DNA of 64,000 bases from NCBI RefSeq assembly GCF_030064675.1, contig NZ_CP116413.1, positions 591,001 through 655,000 on the forward strand, in the 5' to 3' direction. This document shows positions 8,647-18,282 of the stretch, piece by piece; position 1 is the stretch's first letter, and the number at the start of each line of letters is the position of its first letter. A program made the position numbers and the translations under genes. The stretch comes from Crossiella sp. CA-258035. GTDB lineage: Bacteria > Actinomycetota > Actinomycetes > Mycobacteriales > Pseudonocardiaceae. The notes beneath the pieces were generated by a model. That model was given only the letters and a program-made list of their open reading frames with translations, searched no databases and was not told where the DNA came from.

Positions 8647-9552
8647 GTGACAGTGAACGGTGCGCAGTTCGAGATCACCGACGGCCCGGTCCGGGCGGTG
8701 GTCAACGAGGTGGGGGCGGCGCCGCGGATCCTGGAGATCGGCGGCCTGCCCTACCTGGAAACCTATCCGGAGGACCACACCCCGCCGATGGGTTGCGGCG
8801 CGGTGCTGGTGCCCTGGCCGAACCGGGTGCTGGACGGCCGCTGGAACTACGACGGCGGTGTCCAGCAACTCGCGCTGACCGAACCGGCCAGGGGCAACGC
8901 CAGCCACGGCCTGCTGCGCCACACCAGCTGGCAGCCGGAGATCCACTACCTGGACCGGATCACGCTGGGCGCGGACGTCAACGTGCAGCCCGGCTGGCCG
9001 GTGCGGCTGCGGGCCACGGTCACCTACCGGGTCCAGGACGGCGGCCTGAACGTCACGCACACCGTGGCCAACCGCGGCCACCAGCCGGTGCCCTTCGGCG
9101 TCGGCGCGCACCCCTACCCGCGGGCGGGCCAGGCGGAGACCGACGAGTGCACCCTGGAGCTGGCCGCGACCACCGCGCTTGAGCTGGACCCCGAGCGCAA
9201 GGTGCCGGTCGGCGACCCGGTGCCGGTCGCCGGGACCGACCTGGACTTCCGTTCGGCCCGGCTGCTCAAGGGCGTGGAGCTGGACACCGCGTTCGGCGGC
9301 TGCCTGCCCGCGCAGGACGGGCTGGTGCACCACGTGCTGCGCGGGCCGGACGGTGGCGTGGAGCTGTGGGCCGACCCGGTGTTCTCCTGGGTGCAGGTCT
9401 ACACCCCGGACGGCTTCCCCGACCGCGGGCGGGCGGTGGCCATCGAGCCGATGACCTGCCCGCCGAACGCGTTGAACAGCGGCATCGACCTGATCACCCT
9501 GGCGCCGGGGGAGACCTGGTCGGCGAGCTGGGGGATCAGAGCAGTCGGTTGA
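8647..9552 (+). CDS. Aldose 1-epimerase family protein
   Basis: A 301-residue galactose-mutarotase-fold protein. It should interconvert alpha and beta anomers of aldoses or act on a phosphorylated or oligomeric sugar. Motifs include a substrate-binding region NASHGLLRHTSW, the histidine in FGVGAHPYPR (the catalytic HPY/HPF motif) and the glutamate in AIEPMTCPPNALN, the usual E-P-M-T-x-x-x-N catalytic region. The start is GTG 8647, with GTG 8653 as an alternative. It lies 23 bases downstream of the permease and may be co-transcribed. Its end overlaps the convergent hydrolase gene. Confidence 0.9.
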   Translation: MTVNGAQFEITDGPVRAVVNEVGAAPRILEIGGLPYLETYPEDHTPPMGCGAVLVPWPNRVLDGRWNYDGGVQQLALTEPARGNASHGLLRHTSWQPEIHYLDRITLGADVNVQPGWPVRLRATVTYRVQDGGLNVTHTVANRGHQPVPFGVGAHPYPRAGQAETDECTLELAATTALELDPERKVPVGDPVPVAGTDLDFRSARLLKGVELDTAFGGCLPAQDGLVHHVLRGPDGGVELWADPVFSWVQVYTPDGFPDRGRAVAIEPMTCPPNALNSGIDLITLAPGETWSASWGIRAVG

Positions 9553-10348
9553 TCTCGGCGGCCACCAGGTCCGGTTGCTGCAACGGGACCAGGTGGTCGG
9601 CCCGCTCGGCCAGCACGTGCCGCCCGTGCGGGAGCGCGGCGGCGAAGGCCCGGTGCGTCTCGATCAGCACCGGGCGGAACTTCTTCTCCGCCGGTCCGGT
9701 GCGGCCTGCCGAGATGACCGTGGTCGGCACCTGCGGCAGCCGCAGCGGCGGCAGTTCGGCCAGGCCGCCGGGCAGCGCGCGCACCTCGGCGGCGGCGGCG
9801 GTGAGGAAGCCGGGGCTCAGCTCCTCATCGGTGATCTCCCTGGCGATCTCCGGCGGGAAGTCGCGGTGCAACCGCCCGCGCAGCAACAGCTTCAGCAACC
9901 CGGTGCGGGCGAGCAGCGCGCCCGTCCGGTAGCCCAGGCTGACCAGCCGGAACTGCTTGCCCTCGTGGTAGTGCGGCAGCTCCTCCTGCACCTGGTCCAC
10001 CAGCACCAGCCCGGCCACCAGCTCCGGCCGCAGGTGCGCCACGTGCCGGACGACCACCCCGCCCAGGCTGTGCCCGACCAGCACCGCGCGCCGGATCCCT
10101 GCCGCGGCAAGCAGGTCGAGCAGGTCCTCGGTCATCCTGGACACCGTGCGCGGGCCGGGATCGGGGGTGCTGCGGCCCAGTCCGGCCCGGTCGTAGACCA
10201 GGGTGGCGGCCTGGACCTGGGGCTCCACCAGGGTCCAGCTGCCCCGGTTGGCGCCGATGCCGGACTCGAAGACCACCACGGGTTCGCCCGTGCCACGGCG
10301 GATCAGGTGCAGGCAACGGCCGTCGCGGGTGCGGATGTGTTGGGACAT
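9536..10348 (-). CDS. Alpha/beta hydrolase
   Basis: A 270-residue alpha/beta-hydrolase-fold enzyme. Visible elements are the oxyanion region VVVFESGIGANRGSW, the nucleophile elbow GHSLGG, an acid-bearing strand around TTVISAGRTG, and a C-terminal histidine in ERADHLVPLQQPDLV, giving a complete Ser-Asp/Glu-His type triad. Small-molecule ester or lactone hydrolysis is the generic expectation. I use ATG 10348 (MSQHIRTRDG); a GTG at 10366 is also in frame. It is divergent from the methyltransferase gene and its tail overlaps the epimerase gene by 17 bases. Confidence 0.85.
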   Translation of the reverse strand: MSQHIRTRDGRCLHLIRRGTGEPVVVFESGIGANRGSWTLVEPQVQAATLVYDRAGLGRSTPDPGPRTVSRMTEDLLDLLAAAGIRRAVLVGHSLGGVVVRHVAHLRPELVAGLVLVDQVQEELPHYHEGKQFRLVSLGYRTGALLARTGLLKLLLRGRLHRDFPPEIAREITDEELSPGFLTAAAAEVRALPGGLAELPPLRLPQVPTTVISAGRTGPAEKKFRPVLIETHRAFAAALPHGRHVLAERADHLVPLQQPDLVAAEINRLL

Positions 10349-10443
10349 CACGGTCGAGGTTTCCACGTCCCGAGTGGATGAACCCGGCCAACACGCCGTC
10401 CGCGCCGCTTCCCGCGGCCAGTGGCCGGTGCTTCACTGCCCCG

Positions 10444-11310
10444 ATGGCCGACATCTCGGTGCAGCTGGGCGATGTCCAGGAAACCCTGCTCGCCACCCTG
10501 TACGCCCGCGCGGTGGAAACCGGCAAGAAGCGCGGCCTGCTGCGCGATGAGACCGCCGCCCGGATGGTGGCCAGGATCGACTACGACTTCACCCGCTTCG
10601 GTCGCTCGCCGATGCTGCTCGGCTCGGTGCTGCGCACGCTGATCCTGGACGAGTGGGTGCGCGAGTTCCTCGACGCCAACCCCGGCGGCACCGTGGTGGA
10701 GATCGGCGCCGGCCTGAACACCCGGTTCGAGCGGCTGGACAACGGGCGGGTGCACTGGGTGGACCTGGACCTGCCGGACGCGATGGCGCTGCGCCGCCGG
10801 TTCTTCACCGAATGCGATCGCCGCAAGCTGGTCGGGGCCTCGGTGCTGGAAGAGGACTGGCCGGATGCGGTCCGCGCGCTGCCCGGCCCGTACTTCTTCG
10901 TCGCCGAGGGCGTGCTGCTGTACTTCCCGCCCGCCCAGGTCCGGCTGGCCCTGGCCGGGCTGGCCAGGCACTTCCCCGGCGCGGGGCTGGCCTTCGACAC
11001 CGCGGGCCGCTGGCTGGTGGACAACCAGGACGCGCCGGTGTTCGAGAAGAACGTGACCGCGAGCTTCCGCTGGTCCTGCGACGATCCCACGGTGATCGGC
11101 GAGTGGGGGCTGGGCCTGCGGCACCGCGACTCCCGCACCCTGCTCCAGCTGCCCAAACGGCTGGCCCGCTCGCTGCCGCCGCAGACCCGCGCCACCCTCG
11201 GCGTGGTGCGTGCCGCGCTGCGCAGCCGGGCCCGCGGCTACCAGGTCAGCCTGTTCGACCTGGAGCCGCACGTGCCCGAACCGGCCTCTCCCGCTGACCG
11301 GATCGGCTGA
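10444..11310 (+). CDS. TcmP-like class I O-methyltransferase (LCM family)
   Basis: A 288-residue SAM-dependent methyltransferase of the leucine carboxyl methyltransferase/TcmP group. Features: the N-terminal helix LLATLYARAVETGKK, conserved MVARIDYDF, SAM-binding GTVVEIGAGLNTRF, acidic VHWVDLDLPD, and EGVLLYFPPAQVR. TcmP itself methylates a polyketide carboxylate in tetracenomycin synthesis, but members without a cluster often have unknown substrates, and no polyketide genes are seen here. ATG 10444 (MADISVQLGD) is preferred over ATG 10378 because the extra 22 residues are Pro/Ala-rich and not family-like. Confidence 0.85.
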   Translation: MADISVQLGDVQETLLATLYARAVETGKKRGLLRDETAARMVARIDYDFTRFGRSPMLLGSVLRTLILDEWVREFLDANPGGTVVEIGAGLNTRFERLDNGRVHWVDLDLPDAMALRRRFFTECDRRKLVGASVLEEDWPDAVRALPGPYFFVAEGVLLYFPPAQVRLALAGLARHFPGAGLAFDTAGRWLVDNQDAPVFEKNVTASFRWSCDDPTVIGEWGLGLRHRDSRTLLQLPKRLARSLPPQTRATLGVVRAALRSRARGYQVSLFDLEPHVPEPASPADRIG

Positions 11311-11365
11311 CCGAACCGGACAAGACCCTTCGGGTCGGCGGCATACTCGGTTAGCGTGTCCCGCC

Positions 11366-12586
11366 GTGGACATCGCGATCACCGGTGGATATGTGGTGCC
11401 CGTCGAGGGCGAGCCGATCGACGGCGGCACGGTGCTGATCTCCGACGGCAAGATCGTCGCGGTCGGCACCGAGGAGGCCGTGGACGTGCCAGAGGACGCG
11501 CAGGTGGTGGACGCCGCGGGCACCTGGGTGCTGCCGGGGTTCGTGGAGGGCCACGCGCACGTCGGCATCCACGAGGAGGCCGAGGGCTGGGCAGGCCAGG
11601 ACACCAACGAGATGACCGACCCGAACGGGGCCAGGCTGCGCGCCATCGACGCGATCAACCCGGCCGACACCGGGTTCGCCGACGCGCTCTCCGGCGGGGT
11701 CACCACCGCGGTGGTCAAGCCGGGCTCTGGCAACCCGATCGGCGGCCAGACCGTGGCGCTGAAGTGCTGGGGCCGGACCGTGGACGAGATGGTCGTGGTC
11801 AACCCGGCCAGCGTGAAGAGCGCGCTGGGCGAGAACCCGAAGCGGGTCTACGGCGAGGCGAAGAAGCTGCCCTCCACCAGGATGGGCGTGGCCGCGGTCA
11901 TCAGGGACGCGTTCACCAAGGCCCAGGACTACCAGAAGAGGCGGGAGCACGCGGCGGCGGAGAACAAGCCGTTCGACCGCGATCCCACGCTGGAGGTGCT
12001 GGTGCGGGTGCTCGACGGCGAGCTGCCCTGGGCCCAGCACAGCCACCGCGCCGACGACATCGCCACCGCGCTGCGGCTGGCCGAGGAGTTCGGCTACCGG
12101 CTGATCGTCCACCACGGCACCGAGGCGCACCTGATCGCCGACCTGCTCGCCGAGCGGGACATCCCGGTGATCATCGGCCCGCTGTTCACCGCCAGGTCCA
12201 AAGTGGAGCTGCGCCAGCGCTCGCTGCGCAACCCCGGCCTGCTGGCCAAGGCCGGCGTGCGGATCGCGCTGACCACCGACCACCCGGTGGTGCCCATCCA
12301 CTTCCTGGTGCACCAGGCCACCCTCGCGGTCAAGGAGGGCCTGGACGAGCGGACCGCGCTGCGCTCGATCACGGTCAACCCGGCCAAGATGCTCGGCCTG
12401 GCGGACCGGATCGGCTCGCTCAAGCCCGGCGCGGACGCCGACGTGGTGCTCTGGTCCGGCGACCCGCTGGACGTGATGAGCCGCGCGCTGCGGGTCTTCG
12501 TGGACGGCCGCGAGGTCTACACCTTCGACGAGCACCGCGGCGAGGGCGTCGTGGCCAGCCCCTACCGGCGAGGAGCCCGTTCATGA
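11366..12586 (+). CDS. Amidohydrolase (imidazolonepropionase-like)
   Basis: A 406-residue metal-dependent amidohydrolase. It has the composite beta-sandwich N- and C-termini (VDIAITGGYVVPVEGEPI at the start, LKPGADADVVLWSGDPLD near the end), a first metal motif GFVEGHAHVGIHE (H-x-H), later histidines in WAQHSHRADD and LIVHHGTEAH, and the terminal aspartate in ALTTDHPVV. It probably cleaves a cyclic amide or peptide-like bond; some relatives are dipeptidases. GTG 11366 is chosen because it begins the first conserved strand. It overlaps the downstream kinase gene by ATGA. Confidence 0.85.
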   Translation: MDIAITGGYVVPVEGEPIDGGTVLISDGKIVAVGTEEAVDVPEDAQVVDAAGTWVLPGFVEGHAHVGIHEEAEGWAGQDTNEMTDPNGARLRAIDAINPADTGFADALSGGVTTAVVKPGSGNPIGGQTVALKCWGRTVDEMVVVNPASVKSALGENPKRVYGEAKKLPSTRMGVAAVIRDAFTKAQDYQKRREHAAAENKPFDRDPTLEVLVRVLDGELPWAQHSHRADDIATALRLAEEFGYRLIVHHGTEAHLIADLLAERDIPVIIGPLFTARSKVELRQRSLRNPGLLAKAGVRIALTTDHPVVPIHFLVHQATLAVKEGLDERTALRSITVNPAKMLGLADRIGSLKPGADADVVLWSGDPLDVMSRALRVFVDGREVYTFDEHRGEGVVASPYRRGARS

Positions 12587-13503
12587 TCATTGTTGGTGGC
12601 GAGGCCCTGGTCGACCTGGTCCCCGATCCGTCCACAATGGACGGTGAGCTGGGTCCGCTGCTGCCGCGCCTGGGCGGCGGCCCGTACAACGTGGCGGTCG
12701 CGCTGGGCAGGCTGGGCGTGGCCGCCGGGTTCGTCTCCCGGCTCTCCACCGACCAGTTCGGCGACGCGCTGCTGGACCGGCTGGTCGCCTCGGGCGTGGA
12801 CGTCTCCGGCGTGCAGCGCGGCGCGGAGCCCACCACGCTGGCCGTGGTCGGCCTGGCCGCGGACGGCTCGGCCCGCTACTCCTTCCACGTGGAGGGCACC
12901 GCGGACCGCCTGGTCGCCGACCCCGGCCCGCTGGCCGCGGAGGCCACCGCGCTCGCCCTCGGCACGCTGTCGCTGGTGCTGGAGCCGGGCGCGAGCGCGT
13001 ACGAGGCGATGATGCGCCGGGAGGCCGGGCGCGGGCTGTTCGTCTCGCTGGACCCCAACATCCGCGCCGGGCTGATTCCGGACCCGGACGCCTACCGGGC
13101 CCGGTTCCGCGGCTGGCTGCCGCACGTGACCCTGCTCAAGCTGTCCGTGGAGGACGCGGACTGGCTCGGCGCGGACGTGCCCGGCTGGCTCGGTCAGGGA
13201 CCGGCCGCAGTGCTGCTCACCCACGGCGGCGACGGCCTTGAGGTGCGCACCGTGGACGGGCTGTCGGTGCGGGTCCCGGCGACCGAGGTGGACGTGGTGG
13301 ACACCATCGGCGCGGGCGACACCGTGCACGCCGCCCTGCTCGGCTGGCTGGCCCAGCAGGGCGCGCTGTCCAGGGATGCCCTGGGTGACCTCAGTGAGGG
13401 GCAGTGGGCGGCCGCGCTGGAATTCGCCGGGCGGGCCGCCGCGCTCACCTGTTCCAGGGCGGGGGCCGAACCGCCGTATGCGGCAGAACTCCAGAGTCCT
13501 TAA
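12583..13503 (+). CDS. PfkB-family carbohydrate kinase, fructokinase-like
   Basis: A 306-residue ribokinase/PfkB sugar kinase. It starts MIIVGGEALVDLVPDP, has the N-terminal GGGPYNVAVALGRLG motif (residues ~31-45, sugar binding) and the C-terminal DTIGAGDTVHAALLG motif containing the catalytic Asp and anion hole. The architecture fits a fructokinase, but adenosine or other sugar kinases share it. AGGAG precedes the ATG by 7 bases. Translational coupling to the amidohydrolase through ATGA suggests use of a released sugar or nucleoside, which is inference. Confidence 0.88.
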   Translation: MIIVGGEALVDLVPDPSTMDGELGPLLPRLGGGPYNVAVALGRLGVAAGFVSRLSTDQFGDALLDRLVASGVDVSGVQRGAEPTTLAVVGLAADGSARYSFHVEGTADRLVADPGPLAAEATALALGTLSLVLEPGASAYEAMMRREAGRGLFVSLDPNIRAGLIPDPDAYRARFRGWLPHVTLLKLSVEDADWLGADVPGWLGQGPAAVLLTHGGDGLEVRTVDGLSVRVPATEVDVVDTIGAGDTVHAALLGWLAQQGALSRDALGDLSEGQWAAALEFAGRAAALTCSRAGAEPPYAAELQSP

Positions 13504-13963
13504 TTGCCGGCGTTTTCCGCGCGGCAAATAAATCGATATTTCCAGGTGCTGGATCAACCACGATCAAGAATCACGGCGGGTAGCCGGACGGCACGCTGCA
13601 CCCGAGTGGTCCAGTCCACTAGGTGACCCTGGTTACCCACCGGTACCGCGCTACCCCGAGGACGATCTTGATCGATGCATCTGGCACTGTAGTGGACGTC
13701 ACGTACCGCTCTGGCCTGCGTGGATCTGGTCTTGATCGATCGGATTCCCTAGGTTGGAACCCACCGGTGCCACTCAGGTAACCGGACGGGCGTTATGTGA
13801 TACCTGTCCCAGATGAGCCGCTGGGCCACTCACGCGGCTGCGCTGGGATGTAACGCCCACTAGCGTGACAACCGACAGGACCCCAACGAGGCGGTTGCTG
13901 CGGGTGGTGGCAAACCCACCCCGCGCGCGTGAAGCGCCTCGCCTTAGCGTGAGAGGGACTCGC
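13504..13963. promoter_or_regulatory. 460-base intergenic region upstream of gltA with three TCTTGATCG words
   Basis: No gene is supported here. The word TCTTGATCGAT occurs at 13666-13676 and again at 13730-13740, 64 bases apart in direct orientation. A third, inverted partial copy (CGATCAAGA) is at 13561-13569. The sequence around 13750-13865 leads into the gltA leader. Repeated binding sites for a regulator of the citrate synthase promoter are the simplest reading, but no protein can be named from sequence. Confidence 0.4.
13788..13858 (+). promoter_or_regulatory. Nested inverted repeats in gltA leader
   Basis: GGGCGTTA (13788-13795) pairs perfectly with TAACGCCC (13851-13858). Inside lies AGCCGC...GCGGCT. 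The element sits about 105 bases before the gltA ATG and could be a DNA operator or an RNA leader structure. No known riboswitch class was recognised. Confidence 0.3.
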
Positions 13964-15295
<1,332 letters not shown>

Positions 15296-15311
15296 CCGCC
15301 TGACCCCACCG

Positions 15312-15354
15312 AAGCGGCCCCGGTTCGCATCCCCCGTGGATGTGCCGGGGCGCT
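15312..15354 (+). terminator. Intrinsic hairpin after gltA
   Basis: AAGCGGCCCCGG (15312-15323) pairs with CCGGGGCGCTT (from 15345), with one bulged base and a partly paired loop (CGCATCC/GGATGTG). Only a short T stretch follows, as usual in high-GC actinomycetes. It lies 17 bases past the gltA stop. Confidence 0.75.
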
Positions 15355-15376
15355 TTGCTGTGGGTACCTTCCCGGT

Positions 15377-16711
15377 GTGACGGCTGTGCTGTGGTTCCGG
15401 CGGGACCTGAGACTGGGCGACCACGCGGCCCTGCTGGCCGCCGCGCAGCGGAGCCGGGACGTGCTCGCGGTGTTCGTGCTGGACGAGGCCCTGCTCAAGC
15501 CCTCGGGCCCGGTCCGCCGGACCTTCCTCTACCGCAGCCTGCGCGCGCTGGAGGAGCAGCTGGACGGCCGCCTGCTGGTGCTGCGCGGCGATCCGGCGGC
15601 CGAGCTGCCGAAGGCCGCCGGGCAGGTCGGCGCGGACAGCGTGCACGTCTCCGCGGACACCGGCCCGTACGGCCGGGAGCGGGACGAGCGGGTGGCGAAC
15701 GCGTTGGCGGACAACGGGATCGAGCTGGTCCGGACCGGCTCGCCGTACGCGGTCACGCCCGGCCGGGTGCGCAAGGGCGACGGCACCCCGTTCAAGGTGT
15801 TCACCCCGTTCCGCCGGGCCTGGGCCGAACACGGCTGGCGAGCGCCCGCGGACACCGATGCGTCCACAGTGGACTGGATCACCGCGGAGGGCGGCGTGCG
15901 CGTTCCGGCGGATGAGGACCTGGGCGAGATCTCCCTGCCCACGGCGGGGGAGCGGGCCGCGATCGAAGCCTGGGAGTCCTTTGTGGACGAGCGGGTGACG
16001 GACTACGCGGACCGGCGGGACCGGCCGGCGGTGGACGGCACCAGCCGGATGTCGGCCTACCTGCGCTGGGGCCAGCTGCACCCGCGCACCCTGCTCGCCG
16101 ACCTGGCCCGGCACACCGGCCAGGGCGCGGAGACCTACCGCAGCGAGCTGGCCTGGCGGGAGTTCTACGCCGACGTGCTGTGGCACCGCCCGGAGACCGC
16201 GCGGCGCAACTACGACCGCCGCTTCGACAAGATCGACCACGACACCGACGACGAGCTGTTCGCGGCCTGGTGCGCGGGCCGGACCGGGTTCCCGATCGTG
16301 GACGCGGGCATGCGCCAGCTGCTGGCCGAGGGCTGGATGCACAACCGGGTGCGCATGATCACCGCCAGCTTCCTGGTGAAGGACCTGCACCAGCCCTGGT
16401 GGCGCGGGGCACGGCACTTCATGCGCCACCTGGTCGACGGCGACCTGGCCTCCAACCAGCACGGCTGGCAGTGGACCGCGGGCTGCGGCACGGACGCGGC
16501 CCCGTACTTCCGGGTGTTCAACCCGACCACCCAGGGCGAGAGGTTCGACCCGGACGGCGACTACGTGCGCCGGTACGTGCCGGAACTCCGTGGCCTGCCA
16601 GGAAAACGCGTGCACAAGCCCCTCGGCGTGCCCGGCTATCCGGAGCCGATCGTGGACCACAAGCACGAGCGCGAGGTCGCGCTGGCCCGCTACGGGGCCA
16701 CCAGGAGCTAG
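15377..16711 (+). CDS. phr: Deoxyribodipyrimidine photolyase (class I)
   Basis: A 444-residue flavoprotein that uses blue light to split cyclobutane pyrimidine dimers in DNA. It starts TAVLWFRRDLRLGDH, the hallmark of the N-terminal photolyase alpha/beta domain. The C-terminal FAD domain shows TSRMSAYLRWGQLHPRT, ELAWREFYADVLWHRP, the DAGMRQL and GWMHNRVRM motifs, and NQHGWQWTAGCGTDAAPYFR containing electron-transfer tryptophans. Length and motifs are those of class I CPD photolyases. GTG 15377 closely follows the gltA terminator without a clear ribosome site. The stop overlaps the convergent pseudogene. Confidence 0.93.
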   Translation: MTAVLWFRRDLRLGDHAALLAAAQRSRDVLAVFVLDEALLKPSGPVRRTFLYRSLRALEEQLDGRLLVLRGDPAAELPKAAGQVGADSVHVSADTGPYGRERDERVANALADNGIELVRTGSPYAVTPGRVRKGDGTPFKVFTPFRRAWAEHGWRAPADTDASTVDWITAEGGVRVPADEDLGEISLPTAGERAAIEAWESFVDERVTDYADRRDRPAVDGTSRMSAYLRWGQLHPRTLLADLARHTGQGAETYRSELAWREFYADVLWHRPETARRNYDRRFDKIDHDTDDELFAAWCAGRTGFPIVDAGMRQLLAEGWMHNRVRMITASFLVKDLHQPWWRGARHFMRHLVDGDLASNQHGWQWTAGCGTDAAPYFRVFNPTTQGERFDPDGDYVRRYVPELRGLPGKRVHKPLGVPGYPEPIVDHKHEREVALARYGATRS

Positions 16712-17079
16712 GCCCCCGGGCAGGACCCGGAACTGGGCTTCCCGGTGCGGAAGAAGGCCACCGCCTTGGCCGCGCAGGGGATCGAGGACAGCGAGCCGTG
16801 GTGGTCGTCCGCCACGGTCAGCAGCTCGCCGCCGACTCGCTCCCGCAGCTGCTCGGCCCAGCCGTACGGGGTGACCGGCTCGTGGCGGTGCCCGACCAGC
16901 TGCAGCGGGCTGGTGCGGCGGCCCGGATCGGTGGCCTTGATCCGGGACAGCGCGATGCCGATGGTCCGCCCGTCCAGCGCCGCGTAGTCCACCGGCACGG
17001 TGACCATCGCGCACTCGGTCCGGTCGTCCTCCGGCGACCACTGTGGACTGTGCGAGGTTGACCGGAGTGGAGTCGTGGC
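16708..17079 (-). pseudogene. Decayed S33 (tripeptidyl aminopeptidase-like) hydrolase
   Basis: A ~120-codon frame directly after the ABC permease stop. It encodes a piece resembling the N-terminal signature of TAP/S33 secreted peptidases (ECAMVTVPVDYA...ISRIKATDP-like) and then jumps, within about 5 residues, to the TAP C-terminal domain (PVTPYGWAEQLRERVGG, VADDHHGS, PCAAKAVAFF). The signal peptide, the G-x-S-x-G nucleophile elbow and the catalytic Asp region are absent; only the final His remains. A full enzyme is ~480-520 residues, so roughly 350 residues were lost in an internal deletion plus a 5' truncation. A translated remnant starting at ATG 17007 is possible but should be inactive. 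Confidence 0.72.
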
Positions 17080-18282
17080 CTACTTCGCCCCGAGCGCGTC
17101 CCGCAGCTTGACCCGGCCACCCGTGCGCAGCACCGCGTTGGAGTAGATCCGCCCGGCCAGCCGGATGAAGGCGAACATCCCGGCCACGGTGAGCACCACC
17201 GACACCACGATCTCCCAGGCGGGCGCCACCCCCATCGCGATCCGCGCGGGCATGATGATCGGCGCGAACGGCGGGATCATGGACAGCACCTCCAGGATCC
17301 GGTTGCCCGGATCGCGGGGCAGCATCAGGAAGGTCAGCACCGCGGGCAGGATCGCGGCGAACATCACCGGCTGCACCACCGAGCTGACCTCCTCCTGCCG
17401 GGCGACCAGCGCGGCGGAGGCGGCGAACAGGGTGCCGAAGGTGAAGAACCCGGCCAGGTACCACAGCACCCCGGTGACCAGGGTGCCGGTGATCTGCCCG
17501 CCGGGCAGGGTGAGCTGGTCGGTGGCGGTGGCCGCGGTGAGCGCCACCGCGGTGATCACGCTGACCTGCAACAGGCCCGCGATGCCGATCCCGGCGACCT
17601 TGCCGGCCAGCAGCTGCCACGGCCGCACCGAGGACAGCAGCAGCTCGACCACCCGGCTGGACTTCTCCTCCACCACGCCCTGCGCCACCGCCATGCCGAA
17701 GATCATCAGCGACATGTAGAGCAGCGCGGTGAGCCCGATCGCGATGCCCAGGCGCTGCCCGCGCTCGGGGTCCTCCGGCTCCAGTTGGCTCACCTGCACC
17801 TTGGCCTCGGCCACGGTGCGGCCCACCTGCGCGGGGTCCAGGCCGCCCTGGGCCAGCTGGGCGTCCAGCGCCTGCTGCCGGACCACCGCGTCCAGGCTGC
17901 CGCGCACCGCGTCGTTGAGGTCCTTCTTCACCAGCACCCGCAGCGAGCCCGGCGCGCCGCTGACCAGCACGTCGATCTTGTCGTCCTTGAGCTGCGCCTC
18001 GCCGTCGGCGGCGTCGGGCACCTCGGTGGTCTCCACCTGCTCGCCGAAGCCCTTGGCGGTGGCCTTGAGCTGCTCGGCCACCGCGCTGGCCTGGCCGGTC
18101 AGCCCGACCGTGGTCTTGGCGTTGCTCTGGCTGATGAAGTAGATCAGCCCGACGTAGGCGGCGATGATCGCGATGATCACCACCGTGCTGACCACGAAGG
18201 ACTTGGAGCGCACCCGGGTGTTCAGCTCGCGGCGGGCCACCAGCCACACCGCGCGGGCCGGGGTCAGGGGGCTGCTGCTCAT
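17080..18282 (-). CDS. ABC-2 permease, NatB-like, with large extracellular loop
   Basis: A 400-residue membrane protein: one N-terminal helix (about 28-50), a ~150-residue soluble extracytoplasmic domain (residues ~55-190), then five or six helices. This topology matches NatB/YhaP-type ABC-2 permeases. The segment MAVAQGVVEEKSSRVVELLLSS is the conserved family motif between helices. It partners the upstream ATPase, with which it shares an ATGA overlap. NatAB systems export sodium or toxic compounds; substrate here is unknown. Confidence 0.88.
   Translation of the reverse strand: MSSSPLTPARAVWLVARRELNTRVRSKSFVVSTVVIIAIIAAYVGLIYFISQSNAKTTVGLTGQASAVAEQLKATAKGFGEQVETTEVPDAADGEAQLKDDKIDVLVSGAPGSLRVLVKKDLNDAVRGSLDAVVRQQALDAQLAQGGLDPAQVGRTVAEAKVQVSQLEPEDPERGQRLGIAIGLTALLYMSLMIFGMAVAQGVVEEKSSRVVELLLSSVRPWQLLAGKVAGIGIAGLLQVSVITAVALTAATATDQLTLPGGQITGTLVTGVLWYLAGFFTFGTLFAASAALVARQEEVSSVVQPVMFAAILPAVLTFLMLPRDPGNRILEVLSMIPPFAPIIMPARIAMGVAPAWEIVVSVVLTVAGMFAFIRLAGRIYSNAVLRTGGRVKLRDALGAK

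Noticed and set aside
10444-11310. Polyketide biosynthetic cluster anchored by the TcmP-like methyltransferase
   Set aside because: Neighbours are an amidohydrolase, a sugar kinase and housekeeping genes; no synthase, cyclase or carrier protein adjoins it.
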